From the NCBI GenBank assembly GCA_016098155.1, contig JAAAJB010000291.1:3285-43338 (forward strand): a stretch of DNA of 40,054 nt. Reading direction: 5' to 3'. This DNA comes from Actinomortierella ambigua. Lineage: Eukaryota; Mortierellomycota; Mortierellomycetes; Mortierellales; Mortierellaceae. Below, piece by piece: positions 21,769 to 34,000 of this stretch (positions are counted from its first letter, which is position 1; each line of letters opens with the position of its first letter). The notes under the pieces are model-generated. The model saw only the letters and a list, made by a program, of their open reading frames with translations, had not been told where the DNA came from and ran no database searches. The position numbers and the translations under genes were made by a program.

Positions 21769-22891
21769 CAAGAGTCAGTCGGCCGTTTCTTGTCAGTTAC
21801 TTTCTCTTGTCTTTCTATCTCTTATTGACGCTCGAGCTAATAGGGTTCTATCCCACGCTGCACCCGGTGGACACCTTTTGCCAACCCCATAGATCGTGGG
21901 CGACTGAGGAGAATGGAGCTCACGTTCGGTGCCATCCTATTGGGTCCCACAGGACGGCATAGGAGATATGGCGAACGGCGAACGAGAGGGAGGGAAGGGA
22001 GGAGGGCAACCTGGTTGGACAATGAAGAAGAGGTTGCCACCGTGTGAGATTGTGTTGTGCGTCTGTGTGTGTGTGTGTCCGTGTGCGACTGCATCCCTCT
22101 CCCCCTTCCCTTTTCTCTCTTCCCACTCCAATAACTCTTTCTTTTTCTTTTCTCTCTTAAACTTCAACTCTTCCCCCCCTCTTCCTCCTCTCCTAATCCT
22201 CCTTCCTCTCATACCAACCCAAGTGGGTCGAGTTGTACTGTTCTTTTTTTTGTGTCTTCTTTTTTGGCTCTTCCTGACCCACCACCTCTCTGTCTCATGT
22301 CCATTCATCCTTGGCGTTGTTGCAAAGGGCAGTTTTGTGTTGACTGACTCTCTCTTCCTCTCCTTCTCCCTTCTCTCCCACGCACTCTCCATTTTAGAGC
22401 CCATCTGTTCTCCATCTAGCCCCCCCCTCTCTCTCCTTCACCCTACCCCACCCCTCGCCAACAGTAGTACTTGTCGGTGGTAGCATCAGGAAGCACAGCC
22501 AGCACCTTCCGTCCTTCTCTCTCTCCTACCACCACCACCACTGCCACCACCACTGCCATCGCTACTACTACTCTTTTTGCAGCATCGTTCTCGTTATCAT
22601 ACAGCTGATCCGCCCTATATTTTTCACACACGCTATCACCTCTCGCCACCACCGACTATCCTGTCCTGGTCGTTGCTCTCACTCCCTTCTATTACCATAA
22701 TACTCCTTTTGCCCACCCTGGCTTCACCAGTCTCTGCTTTGTCGACGTCCTTGTCGGCCTCGTCTTCTCCATCATCGTCACCGGCACACCCACATTCCAT
22801 TGCTGCTACCTCCACCCCCATCTCCTCAACGTCCTCACCGGCTCTCTCTTTGTCTGCCCACAGTTTGTCTCCAGCCCCGGCTATTGCTACA

Positions 22892-23671
22892 ATGCCCACT
22901 TCCACTGTTGTTGGCGACCCCTCGGCGGCGCCACCACAGGCTTTCGGCATGTACGCCAGTGACCCCTCTCTCGTCCACCCGTTCGCACCTGCTCCCATTG
23001 GCCCCACCCAGCAGTCGCAGAGACCACCTCTACCTTCATGGATGGAGCAGGCCTCTAGCCAGGTGGGGTCATCGACCAGCCTCTATCCTTTCATGGGTCA
23101 ACAAGACTGGAAGATTGACGCCTCGCGCCTCAGATCTCGCCAGGATCGCGGCAGCATCATCAGTCTGGCTTCCACAGTCGGTGATGACCAAGACTCATAT
23201 GGCACCCTTGATCTCGATCTGGATCTGTCCGGTGGCGTGGCGCCATATATTGAGGAGCTCGAACACCCTATTGACGCCGGCTTGGCTATGATGAACTTTG
23301 GCGACTATGCCTCGCAGCACCGCACAAGTGTTAGCCCATCAGGGACTCCATCAGAGAGCGAAACCAATCCTGGTAGCGTTCAAGTCTCGCGAAGCAATAG
23401 TGTCATGCTTGATCCGGCCGCCATGGCGCGCTTCAGCGAGGGCCAGTCACCGTTCTCAATGCAAGACGAGTCGTTAAGCATGCATTCGCTACAGCTCGAT
23501 CCTTTTAACAAAGAGCCACACCCTCTGGAGAGCAATGCCTTCCAGCAGCGCCTCGAGGCTGCAGTTATCCCTGGACAGCACCCAAACGAGACAGAGCATT
23601 CGATGCATCCTCATAGCCAGCAACTTTTGATGCAACAGCAACACCACCATCAACACCACCATCAACAACAG

Positions 23672-23703
<32 letters not shown>

Positions 23704-24190
23704 ACAACAACAACAGCAACAACAACAACAGGCATGGTCACATTCGATGGAAATGTTATCACAATCGGTCCATCCTTTTGCGATGGTCTACGAGAAACAG
23801 CCATCACCTCAGCAGCAGCACCAACCCACAACACCGTCTCCAAACTCAATACCCCATTCTAAAGCATCGCCTACGGATACGACTGTCTTGAACAAATCGC
23901 CGGAGCTCAGGCATCATGCGTCGGTAGACCAGCTGCTCGAACATTTCCAGTCTGATCGCAGTCTCTCGCAGCCGGCGTTTGATCTTTCTCTCTCCATCAC
24001 TAGCCCATCCTTGTTCTTCAGCCCCAATGGAGAATCTATGGGACTTATGGCTGGACAGCAGCCTCTGCTCTCACCAACTCCATTGGATGGTAAGCTCATC
24101 AAACAAGAGCCAGCGTCTGGACCTTCGCTGCACCAATTTCAGCAACCACCTGCCCCATTGCACCACCCACATAATCACCTTCAACAGCAA

Positions 24191-24251
<61 letters not shown>

Positions 24252-26725
24252 AACAGCATCAACAGTATCACCAACAGACACCGCAAGGCATTTCCGATCA
24301 ACCAACCTCGCCGTCTCAGCCTTATCACAACATGGTTATCACTGGTCCTACTCTGAATAAGCTCGGTTCCAATGCACTTCTAGCCCACCCTCTCCAGCAG
24401 CACCCAGCCTATTCACAGCTGCCACCTTCGGGTCACATGAGTGTGGCTGCCAAGGCTGCAGCACGGGGCACACGGAATCGTACTATCAGTAGTCCTGCCG
24501 CCTCGCTCAAGTACTCTACCTCAAGTTTGTCGACAGGTACTGCCAGCGCAACCATTCCTCGTGGTCCTGCCATTGGCGGCAATGGTTCCAAGCCTGTCCG
24601 TGAGCGCAAGCGTTCGTTGATGGATGCTCAAATGGCTGCTGGTTTGGACCAAGTTCGTCAAAATCTCTCCCTCAGCTCGGGTAGCCTACCACAGCAACCC
24701 CAGCAGAGCCACCATTCGCATGTTCTTCACGGACAGCAGCACCCGTCGCACCACCAGCTCCACCACAGGCATTCCCAGCAAAATCTTGTAGGGCTCGGAC
24801 TTGGAACTGAAGCAGAAGAGGAGTCACACGGCGAGTCTTATCATCGCAAGCGTACAAAGTCGGTTGACATGTATAGCTACATGACACCCATGACCTCCTT
24901 TGCAACGCCGCCTGCTTCGAATGGATCAACACCCAATGCCATGGACCAATCAATGGTTGCAGCGATGCCGGCGGGCCCCGCTGGACCAGGTCAGGGCACT
25001 ACGATTGAGAACTGGCAGCCACCAGACATGGCCTACCACATCCAAAACTACCACCACATGCAGATGAATGGCATGCTCCCTACGATGCATGCACCAGGAG
25101 GCGCTCTGCTTGTGGGTGGTAATGGACCTCAGATGGCTGCGCACCACCACCATCACCCTTCCACGATGGGTATGCCACAAGCAGAAGCGGTTCACCCTCT
25201 CAGTCACCATAACCACCATCAGACTTCGCCTCTGGGCATGACAGAAGGCCATGTCCGTCAGACTTCAAGTCAAGAGACTGTGGACCATCCAGGCTTTAGC
25301 ATGGCACAACCCGCCCTCAACTCCAAGCCAAAGTCCAAGTCGAAGGCAAAGTCGACGGCGACTACCTCTGCGGGTGGTCTGACAACAGTCAATAACGGCC
25401 ATAGCAGCAACGGCTGCAGTGGTGGCAGCACTAGCAACGGCAGCTCCGTCAAGTCGTCGACCTGCAAGGTGCGAACTGCCTCTTGTACTGATGGGATTGC
25501 AACAACTGCAGCAGCTCTTTCTGAGCTCAAGCAAGAAGAAGGTGTCAACAATAGCATTTGCAGCAACAGCAACGGCAACAACAACAATGGCGACCTCAGC
25601 AATGGCGGCAGTAGCCAAGAGAAGATGGCGACAGGGACTAATACAGATGACGATGGCGACTATGAGGGAAAGGATATTCATGGTGATCCCACAGCACGAA
25701 AGCAAAAGCTGCGTTTCGAGGGAGACCTGTACACGCCGCAATGGGTCCGCAACACAGGCCAGGCCAAGGAAGGATTTTGCGATACCTGTTCCCCAGGCAA
25801 ATGGCTTCAACTCAAGAACAGTGCCTACTGGTAAGCCGCATTTGTTTTCATTTCTGGAGCTTCTATTGTACAGATGTGATGCAACAAGGCATGCTTAATC
25901 AATTTTTTTTGATCATCTGACAAACAAAATTGCTATCATTACAGGTATCACAAACAGTTCTTCCACGGCATCTCCTCAGTCTCGGGCAAGATGTTTATCG
26001 GCCCCGTACAGACTCGGCCTGTGGAGCAAGACGATGTCGAAGGTCTCTGTCACCAGTGCAAAGAGTGGGTGTCCATTTCGAACCACAAACGTCAAAACTC
26101 GATGCTGTGGTACCGTCACGCACACAAGTGCCATATCTATCACAAGCCCAAGGTGCAGGGTACGCTAGCGAGTCGTGCAGCCTATGCGGCAGAGCAGCAA
26201 CAGCATCAACAACAGCAGCAACAACAACAAGCTCACCAACAGCCTTCACAAACGTTGGCGACAGGTCCTTCGGGCTCCATGGCAAGTGGGCCCTCTAGTC
26301 ATGGATCCACACCAGTCTCGGTCTCTTCCATGTCCAATGCAAACTCAAATGCGAGCAGCGGTCAAAGTAGCCACCGCAACAGCACTAGTGGCCAGGGAGG
26401 AGTTCCACCCCCTCTTCAGCAACATCATCAGCAGCAACAGCAACAGCAGCAACAGGCAGCTAATACAGCCGCCATGGCAGCGGTGACAATTGCCCCCAGC
26501 GCGACCATGATGGTGGCAACAGGCTCAAACGGACCAGTGATGTCGAATGGTGTGATCTCCTCAATGGGACCTCCACTAGACCCGTCGATGGTGGGCCTAG
26601 CCGCTGCTAGCCAGGCCATTCACCCGATGGATACATACAGCCTTGGGGGCTATGGTTCTACTATGTACCATGACCCTGTTCGCACTCCGAGCCAGCTTCA
26701 TGGCAGTGTTGGACATGCTTCGTAA
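22892..26725 (+). CDS. Rua1_C-domain zinc-binding transcription factor with polyQ tracts
   Basis: Exons 22892-25830 and 25945-26725 encode 1239 residues; the 114-nt intron (GTAAGC...ACAG) splits a Trp codon inside the conserved domain. The domain spans about 941-1045: LYTPQWVR, C963-x2-C966, SAYWYH...HGIS with H982 and H987, then C1015-x2-C1018 and LWYRHAHKCH. This matches the fungal family named after Ustilago Rua1, a zinc-finger regulator of a secondary-metabolite (ustilagic acid) cluster. The rest is Gln/Ser/His-rich and probably an activation region, with polyQ at 258-280 and 431-455 and two shorter runs after the domain. A basic KPVRERKRS patch near 567-575 could be a nuclear signal. The first ATG in the long frame is 22892; the frame is open back to 22577, so a longer N-terminus through an upstream exon is possible. 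Targets are unknown. Confidence 0.85.
23663..23731 (+). repeat. CAA/CAG tract encoding 23 Gln
   Basis: Mixed CAA and CAG codons, preceded by CAC/CAT (His) codons, in the activation region of the Rua1_C gene. Mixed codon use slows slippage compared with pure CAG. Confidence 0.9.
24182..24256 (+). repeat. CAG/CAA tract encoding 25 Gln
   Basis: Second long polyQ tract of the same gene. It includes two uninterrupted CAG runs of six to eight units, the part most prone to length change. Confidence 0.9.
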
Positions 26726-28505
26726 TTGATTTTGGCCACGGCCGCCTCGCGTTCCCGCCTTTCTCCCTCTTTCTGTTGTCCCTCCCTTTGTCTCGCTCAC
26801 CTCTCCCTCTCACGTCTACCTTATTCCTTCCTTGGAGGAAAAGAAACTTTTTTGATTTTTTGCTCTCACTTGATTTATTACCTTTCTTTTTTGCTGCATC
26901 CGTGTTTTTGTCCACTCCTGCACATCACCCTCTGTAGTCTTGTACCATGTTTTAGCTACGCACCTCGCAGCTGTACCATTCTTGTCTTTCTTTCACCCAC
27001 TGCACACTAAAATAAGAGTTTTTCTTGTATCTGGTGGACCGAATGGGGTCTAGACGGCTGATGGTTCCACGCATTGGCGATCAAAAAAGGTGGTTCACAT
27101 GACGGTTCAGCTGACTTTTTTATTTTATTTTATTTTATTTTATTTTATTTTTGATCTGTTGCCCCAGAATTCTTTCCGGTTCAAACTCAAAGAACCGGCG
27201 AAGGGGAGGGGGAGCCGAGGTAGTCTAGTGCTGGGCAACAGGGTCTGGAGTGAGGTGGGGAGGCAGAAGGATGTAAGAAGGACCGAGCTTGTGTATGGCA
27301 ACACAAAGAGAATGAGAAACAAAGTTTGGCCCATGGACAATGGTGGGAACAGGGTTGGAGGAAGGATGTTATCAGTGTAGTACAAGATAACCATGAAAAC
27401 TACACACGACTGAGGGGGTCTGAAGGTCTGCAGAACCGCAAACAATAAACAGAAGAAACAGAGGGGGAGGAGGGAAGAAAAGAGGGAGGGTGAAAGATGG
27501 ACTGGTCTACCGCCACTCTTGTCTCTTGTCGATTGGAAGCAAGCAAGGAGCAAGATAATGGCATTCGGACAAATGAACAACAACAACAACACACACACAC
27601 ACACGACGAGCTTTCTGGACCTACATATCCGATAGGAAACGTATGAGCCAGAGAGAGAACCCTGCGCGCTTGAAAGAGCATAGGGGAGGACATGCCACAG
27701 CGTTGAGCGTTTTCCAATTCCTCACTCGTGCATGATCAGGGTCCTCGTTCAGGCAAGGTAATGTAGAACTGTAATCACCACTGCTTCTTTGTGTGTATGA
27801 ATATGTGTGTAAACTTTGGATATATGTGAGCTCTCTTCTTGATGCCAACCAAGGATCCCTGCAACACGATCTTGTATGTGTGCATGTACAACCATCTCAA
27901 GCGTCAGGGAAGAAACAAGCGCGACAAAGAGACCAAAACAGAGGAGATATTGTAGACGATTGTGCACAAGCCCATACGGGCACAATGGGTCGGGGTTTTC
28001 ATCGTGCAACAGGTATGTCTTCTTGTGGATGCCGAGGTACAGTAGATACTGTACACAACAACAGAATGCCGATGAGGGGAGGGGGGTTGGATGGGTGGAG
28101 GGTGGGGATTGGGGAGAGGAGGATTTTCCTCATGAGTGCATACAACAGACAGCGGACAAAGAAACGTGAATGCAGCAGCAGGATGGATGGGGGGGGGGTG
28201 TATCGACAAACCCTAACGCATCAACAACACAGATACATTCTTGCCAACCATCGTGCCCTTATCGTGATGGCGCTAACTGCCATCGACGCCCGGCGTATTT
28301 AACAGGTCCGGTTTGCCCTCTCACACATCTTCCCTCCTTTCTCTCCTCTTTTCCTGTTTCTCCTTCTCTCACGCCCTCTCTTTCTCTTTCTCTCTCTCCC
28401 CTTCTCCACACTCTTTCGTCCTTCCCCTCCCTGCCTCCTTTCTCCCCTCCCTCCTCCTCTCATTTACTTGTCATATTTGAGTTGCGATCGACAAACTGAA
28501 AAACA
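26726..28505. other. Intergenic region, Rua1-type gene to HGSNAT-A
   Basis: About 1.8 kb without a convincing gene. C/T-rich 3' flank at 26750-27000, a TTTTA pentamer repeat (27116-27152), a CAA/CA run at 27580-27605, G-rich runs near 28077-28195, then a strongly C/T-rich stretch (28315-28465) directly before the HGSNAT-A start. The longest frame (27793-28302, +) has no recognisable features. Confidence 0.55.
27116..27152. repeat. TTTTA pentanucleotide repeat
   Basis: About seven tandem TTTTA units, intergenic, downstream of the Rua1-type gene. Confidence 0.9.
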
Positions 28506-30555
28506 ATGGCCAAGTTTGAAGAGACAGAGCAAGTGGTCGTGAGCGAGCAGCCCGTGCAACTCGCGAGCCATGCTGATGCCGAGCCAGCCAAATCAAAGCT
28601 GGAGAACGAGGGTGGTCGCCAGGCGGCCACGCCTAGCCCGACGCCATCGTCTGAGATCGAGACGCCCTTGGAGGCCCCGACGCTGGTGGGCCGGCCCAAG
28701 TTGGCGCTTCCCTCGAACCGTCTGCTATCGCTCGATTTACTGCGTGGTCTGGCCATCCTGCTGATGATTACGTGCAACAGCCAGACGGGCTCCGAGGTCT
28801 TTGAGGTCCTGACCCATCCTGCCTGGCTCGGCATCTCGGTGGCTGATACAATCTTTCCTGCTTTCCTGTTCATCTCTGGTGTGGCCATCCCACTGGCCAT
28901 CCGCCTGCCCTCCAAGTATGACAGCCACTACGACCCCAACACGATCCACCGCATCTACATCATGAACGCCGTGCGTACCTTCAAGCGTGCCTTCATCATC
29001 TGGGGTCTCGGAGCCCTCCTCAACTGCTATGGTGTCGCGCTCCGTCGCACCAACTTTGGCAATTACCGCTGGCCTGGCGTCCTGCAGCGCATTGGTTTCT
29101 GCTACGGCGTCGTGGCGCTGATGCACCTGATTGTCCACCGCTATGGCCGTCCCGTCGTTGTCAAGCGGCCGTTCTCGCTGTCGTCGGCGTCGGCTCGGGA
29201 GGTTGTCCGTCAGGAGGCAGAGGAACGTGCGACGGCGGCCAAGAACCCACGCCCGGAGCTGCCCGTTCTCCTCAAGTACACGCTTCCTTACTGGCTGCCA
29301 GTCTTTTGCACCGTCTTTTGGCTGATTATCACCTACACTGTCCGTGTCACCGACAACCCCGCCTGCGCCGGCAAGGGATATTTGGAGGAGCGTGAGTGCG
29401 GTGCTCAGGCCTACTTTGACACGCGGATTTTTGGCAAGCAACACATGTACCAAGGGCTGGCCTTTGACCCGGAGGGTGCGCTGTCGACCCTGACCTCGAT
29501 CCTCAATGTCTGGCTCGGTTGGTTCATCGGATGCACTGTCCGAGACCTGAATGCGACCGCCAAGGCTGTGCACCACGAGTTTAGGGTTCGTCGCGTGGCT
29601 CACGAGGCCAAGGCGACGGGTGGTGGTGGTGTTGCTGCTGCGGCTGTGTCGGAGGAGTTGGAGATTGCGGAGCAAGAGACGTTGGTGCGCGTCTACTCGG
29701 AGCACCTGAACCTGTGGTTCTGGTACGGCATTGCGTGGCTCTTCTTTGGCTGGATGTTCTCGCTCGTCATTCCCCTGTCCAAGCCTGCCTGGACCGTCAC
29801 CTTTGCTGTCTTGACCTCAGGTCTGTCGCAGTTGGTGCTGTCCGTCTTGTTCTACAAGTTTGACTTTTTCCCCAAGACCAAGCATCTCCAGGCACTCAAC
29901 CGTGCCAACACTGAGCGATGGGTCCACGCTGCCACCGAGCAAGATCCTCAACTGCAGCATGTCTCCTCCCATGATCCTGAGGCCCAACTGGTAAGAGTAC
30001 TAAAAAAAAATCCTCCTCCTCCCCCTTTTCACTTTTCCCCATTACTTCCTTTTTTTGCTCTGTTCTTCCTCCCCCCAAAAAAGTGTTTGACGTCGAAAAG
30101 GACATCTATATTAACAACAACACCTTTGTTTTTTCTCCTTCAACTCACTGTTACTGCGTCCACTTTGTCCATTCCCCCTTATCAACTATTTTGCAAAAAA
30201 AACATAGGATGCGCGCAACGACAGCCCACCTCACTCATCGTCGTCGATTCTCAACAACGCCTACCGGTTCACCCAGTTGCTGCGCCGTCTGTGGCGTCAG
30301 TTCCTGGTGTTGGTTCTGGGCTCGATGGGCCGAAACGCGATCCTTCTCTACTATGTGTCCGAGTTTGTGCTGGGCACGGCCTACTTCATCGAGGTCGGCG
30401 ACGACTCGAGCCTGTGGATGGAGGCCTTCAACCGGACCTGGGGCAACCTCGACATTGGCGGTTGGGGCTCGTTGTTCTACGCCCTCGGCTATGCGGCCCT
30501 GTTGTGCTTGCTCGCCATTTTCCTCGACTGGCGCAAGTTGTACTTCCGTGTCTAA
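28506..30555 (+). CDS. HGSNAT-type transmembrane acetyltransferase (copy A)
   Basis: Exons 28506-29990 and 30208-30555 encode 610 residues; the 217-nt intron (GTAAGA...CATAG) is phase 0. After a 70-residue polar head comes SLDLLRG (75-81), then LTHPAWLGISVADTIFP with H104 at the position of the active-site His of human HGSNAT. Further family matches are WPGVLQRIGFCYG (189-201), CGAQAYFDTRIFG (298-310), AFDPEGAL with a following helix (319-341), and GRNAILLYYVSE (536-547). About ten hydrophobic helices are visible. Human HGSNAT moves acetyl from cytosolic acetyl-CoA across the lysosomal membrane to glucosamine of heparan sulfate. Fungi lack heparan sulfate, so the acceptor here is unknown; a sugar of the vacuole, Golgi or cell wall is a guess. 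It is tail-to-tail with a paralogue. The ATG has an ACAATGG context. Confidence 0.88.
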
Positions 30556-31042
30556 ATCACGAAAAAAACGCCCGCCCGGGCCTTCCCAACAACAACAACA
30601 ACAACAACAACAAAACACACTATCGTGAAGAAAAAAAAAAGGGGGGGGGAGGGGAGAGGGAGAGCAAAGGCCTTGTCACCAACCTACTTTACTTTCTTGC
30701 TTCTCACCATGGTTGTTGGTTTGGTGACCACCATCTAACAAAAAATCACACACACACGCACACACACACATATTCTCGTCTCGCTTGTACATCTCTTTTT
30801 TTCCGTCCCCCTCATCCCATCTTTAGCTTATCTTATAGTTCTTTTTTCTAATAGTAATTTTTCTCCTGTGTTTCTTTCTCTATCCATATGCTATGACCGA
30901 GTCGTCGACAGGGGACGTTTTGTTTATATTTTTTTTCCCTATGCAGGAAAATGCAACCTTTCTATTGTTTTGTCTCAAACTAGGGCTCTTTCACTCCCCT
31001 CCCCCCCTTTCACCCCCCTTTGACCTCTCTTAAAATCCTCTC
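30556..31042. other. Convergent 3' flanks of the two HGSNAT-type genes
   Basis: A 487-base interval between two stop codons. CAA repeat at 30589-30612, A-run then G-run at 30630-30650, CA repeat at 30748-30770, T-rich DNA to the right. No open frame of note and no exact AATAAA seen. Confidence 0.5.
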
Positions 31043-34000
31043 TCACAAGCGAAGGTAAAGACCTCGTCGGTCCAACAGCCACAACAACGGGAAAAACATC
31101 AGGATGTACACCAGGCTAAACACGATCGACGCCCACGCCGGTGGCATGAACCGATAAAACGAGTTAAAGTACAGGAACGCCCACGCGTTCTCCACCCACT
31201 CGTACAACCCACCAGCACCCGCGGGCACTCGGATATGCTCCAGCGTCGACGCCACCACCTCCGACAGGATATAGATCAACGTCGGGTTCCGCCCGTAGAC
31301 CGTGAACAGACGCGCCAGCGGGACATGGATCGTCCACCACGCGCATTGCCCGGCTCCCGACACCGTGGCCCCGTACAGGCGTGTCCAGCCCTGCGCGAGT
31401 CGCTCAAGCCCGGCCCTAATCGAAAGCGCACATGCTCGTCTAGAGGAGGAGGCAAGGTGTTGGTGGTGATCGTGGTCGCTGCCGTCATTGTTATGGTTGT
31501 TTTCACCCTCCTCATGCTCATTCGACTTGCTCGTGACCGTCACGGTCACGCCCTCCAACGGCGCATCCTGAAGTCGTGGTGGTGGTGGTGGTGTCTGCAA
31601 CGTTAGCGGCAACGTTGGCTGCTCCATTGCACCACCACCATCCCTTGTCACCTGATTCCCGCCCTCCTTGTCCTTCTTCCGGTGGCGTTGGATGTCATAG
31701 GTGCGGATCAAAATGCACAGCGCCAGGATACTCATACCGCCCGTGTACAGCACAAACGACGGCGTCCAGAGCGGCTTGCCGATCGGGATCACCCAGCCCA
31801 AGACTACCCCGCTGGCCGTCAAACAGGCCCCCGTGCAGAACCAGGTGCCTAGGCTCGCAAGCAGCCGGAGCTGGCTCTGGGCTTGAAGGTGGTGTGTGAG
31901 GGCTGATTCCCATTGGGGACGCGGCGTCAAAGGAGGCAGCGGAGGAGGAGGAGGAGGAGGAAGAGGAGGGGCTGGGGAAAGAGGAGGCATCAACGGTGGA
32001 GAAGACAAGGTCGACGATTCGCCACCACTACTGTTGTTGCTGCTACAGCTGCTTTTGCTCCCGCAGGAGGCCATGGCCGAGGGTGAGGCCATCGTATAGG
32101 AGCTGGTCGTCGCAGAAGGGTCAATTCTGATTGCTGTTGGTGGTGGTAGTGGTGCTGTTGCTGCTGCCTCTTTTTCAGCTGACGTTGTTGTGGCGGCGAC
32201 GACTGTAGCTAGTGTGGCCATGTCCGAGGCGATACCAATGGAAGAACAAGAGTCGTACAATGCCTCTTCGTGCTCCCTGCGTTGTATCTCCTTCCGACGG
32301 AGGCTCGCTGTCTGTTCTTTATCCCGTCGCTGGTGGGCCAGCACAGCCAGACCCATCTGCCAACCGAACCAGGCCGTGATGACGGCGGTGCAGCAACCGA
32401 CGGAGCCCTCGGCGTCAAACTCGGGGAAGGTTGGGTCCTTGGAGCGTGTGAACAGCATCGTGTCCAGATAGGCCTGCGCCGTACACTCTGGGGGTTCCAG
32501 TTGTCCCCTCTTGATGCGATAGACGGTGTTTTCTTCTTCGTTGCCCACGACCATGCCCGTGGTGATCGTTTCCATGTCACAGGTCGAGATCGGTGCCGGG
32601 ACGATGGGGAAACTCGACAGGCCGTAGGTGATGCCGAGCCAGATGGCCGTCATGAGACATGGTAGACCGACGCGGACAACCCCGTGTGGGAGCCACAACA
32701 CGGCCAGGGCCAGTGTAGAGTAGCAGAATGCGATCCGCTGTAGGATCCCCGGAATGCGGAGCCAGTGATCGTTCTCGGCCGGCGGCAGGCCTATCAGCTC
32801 AAAGGCGTTTAGACCGCAGCCGATCAGAAACAGGATCGCCGTCCGCTGGAGGATCTTGAGCGTCATCTTGGTCCGCATTGTTCGCTGTCTCCAAGCGGCC
32901 CGGAGACGGTGTCGGAGAAGGGAAAGGGGGTGCCGCGGAGGGGTGGAAGACGATGATGGGGTTTGTGGTGGGGACTCTTCAGAGGAAGATTGGGTATGAT
33001 CATCGCACCGTCTTCGTCTTCGTCGTTGTCGCTGTTGTTGTTGTTGCTGTTGTTGTTGTTGCTGCTGCTGTTGTTGCTGTTGCTGCTGTTGTTGTTGTTG
33101 TTGATGTTGCTGCTGTTGCTTCCGCTGCTGCTGCTGTTGTTGTTGTTGTTGCCACCGTGCCGCCTCATCGGCCTTCATGGCTGCGAGCCGTGGGGGTGAG
33201 AAGACGATGGCGATGGCCATACCGACCATGAAGATGAAATTGGGAAACACCCAGTCTGCAAGCGTGAACCCAAACCACTCGGTGTGCGCTAGCTCGCGAA
33301 AGGGCTCCGCCCCTTGCGTGTTGACCATGATCATCAGAAAGATTGTGATCCCTCGTAGGATATCGAGAGACTGGAGCCGGCTTCTGGCCGCCGGTGTACT
33401 GCCCGTCGCGGATCCGAGGGTACCTGTGGCTCCTCCTCCTGCTGTCATTGCTGCTCCTGCTGCTCCTCCTGCTCCTCCTGCCGCCGTTCCTCTTGGTGGC
33501 TCAGATGTTGATGTTGGTGGCGGTGGCGTTTCTGACCTGAGCCATGGTGCAGATCCTGCCCTCTTGTCGTTGCAGCCGTCTCCTGCATGCTGTCCTGGTG
33601 ATTTTCCTCCTGTGATTGTTGGAGGGGCTGGTCGCGATGGTTTCGAATAAAGTCTCGCTTTCGTTGGCTTGTCATCCTTTTGTTCTAAGGGAGTCGTAGC
33701 AGCAGAAGCAGCGTCCACGGAACGATTCCCAATTATCCGGATTTCGAATTCTGCGGGTGATGGCGGTGCTGGTGGAAGGGTAACGGCGGATGAGAGCGGT
33801 GAAGATGAAGAATCAGTAGCATTTCCGCTGGCGACTGCAGCAACGGCAGCAGTAGACGGCGGTGATGTTGCACTGGCCAACCAAGGGAATGACCCAACAA
33901 ACGCCGAAGACGTGACTTGTCGCGGGGTGTGTGCGAGCATGTCGGCGTGGCGGCGACGATGGGAGCCGGAGGAGGACGAGGTCGTGGGTGTCGCTGCGAT

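Larger units (their letters stand above)
15376..22891. other. 7.5-kb gene-poor region upstream of Rua1-type gene
   Basis: No convincing gene was found. From about 17.5 kb to 22.6 kb the plus strand is strongly C+T-rich with repeated TTTTT, CCCTCC and CTTCTC runs. Other contents: a GACA/GA microsatellite (16597-16645), a hexamer minisatellite (17287-17340), an A-run at 16427-16445, a CTTCTC repeat near 19486-19512, CA-rich DNA at 21157-21221 and a CAGT tetramer repeat at 21743-21768. Weak coding candidates are a 56-codon basic frame at 15738-15908 (+), a 241-codon frame at 16717-17442 (-) and a 69-codon frame at 19861-20070 (+). An AATAAA lies at 16572-16577 (+). A good splice acceptor (T-rich then GCAG) ends at 22582, so part of this DNA may be a spliced 5' leader of the transcription factor gene. 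Confidence 0.55.

Noticed and set aside
21743..21790. Regular CAGT repeats considered as a CRISPR-like array
   Set aside because: Units are 4 bases, tandem and spacer-free, in a eukaryotic intergenic region.
23489..23849. Poly-Leu and poly-Val open frames opposite the polyQ tracts
   Set aside because: They are simple translations of the CAA/CAG repeat in other frames.
28737..29705. 322-codon minus-strand open frame opposite HGSNAT copy A
   Set aside because: Same antisense effect of GC-rich codons; the sense frame carries all family motifs.
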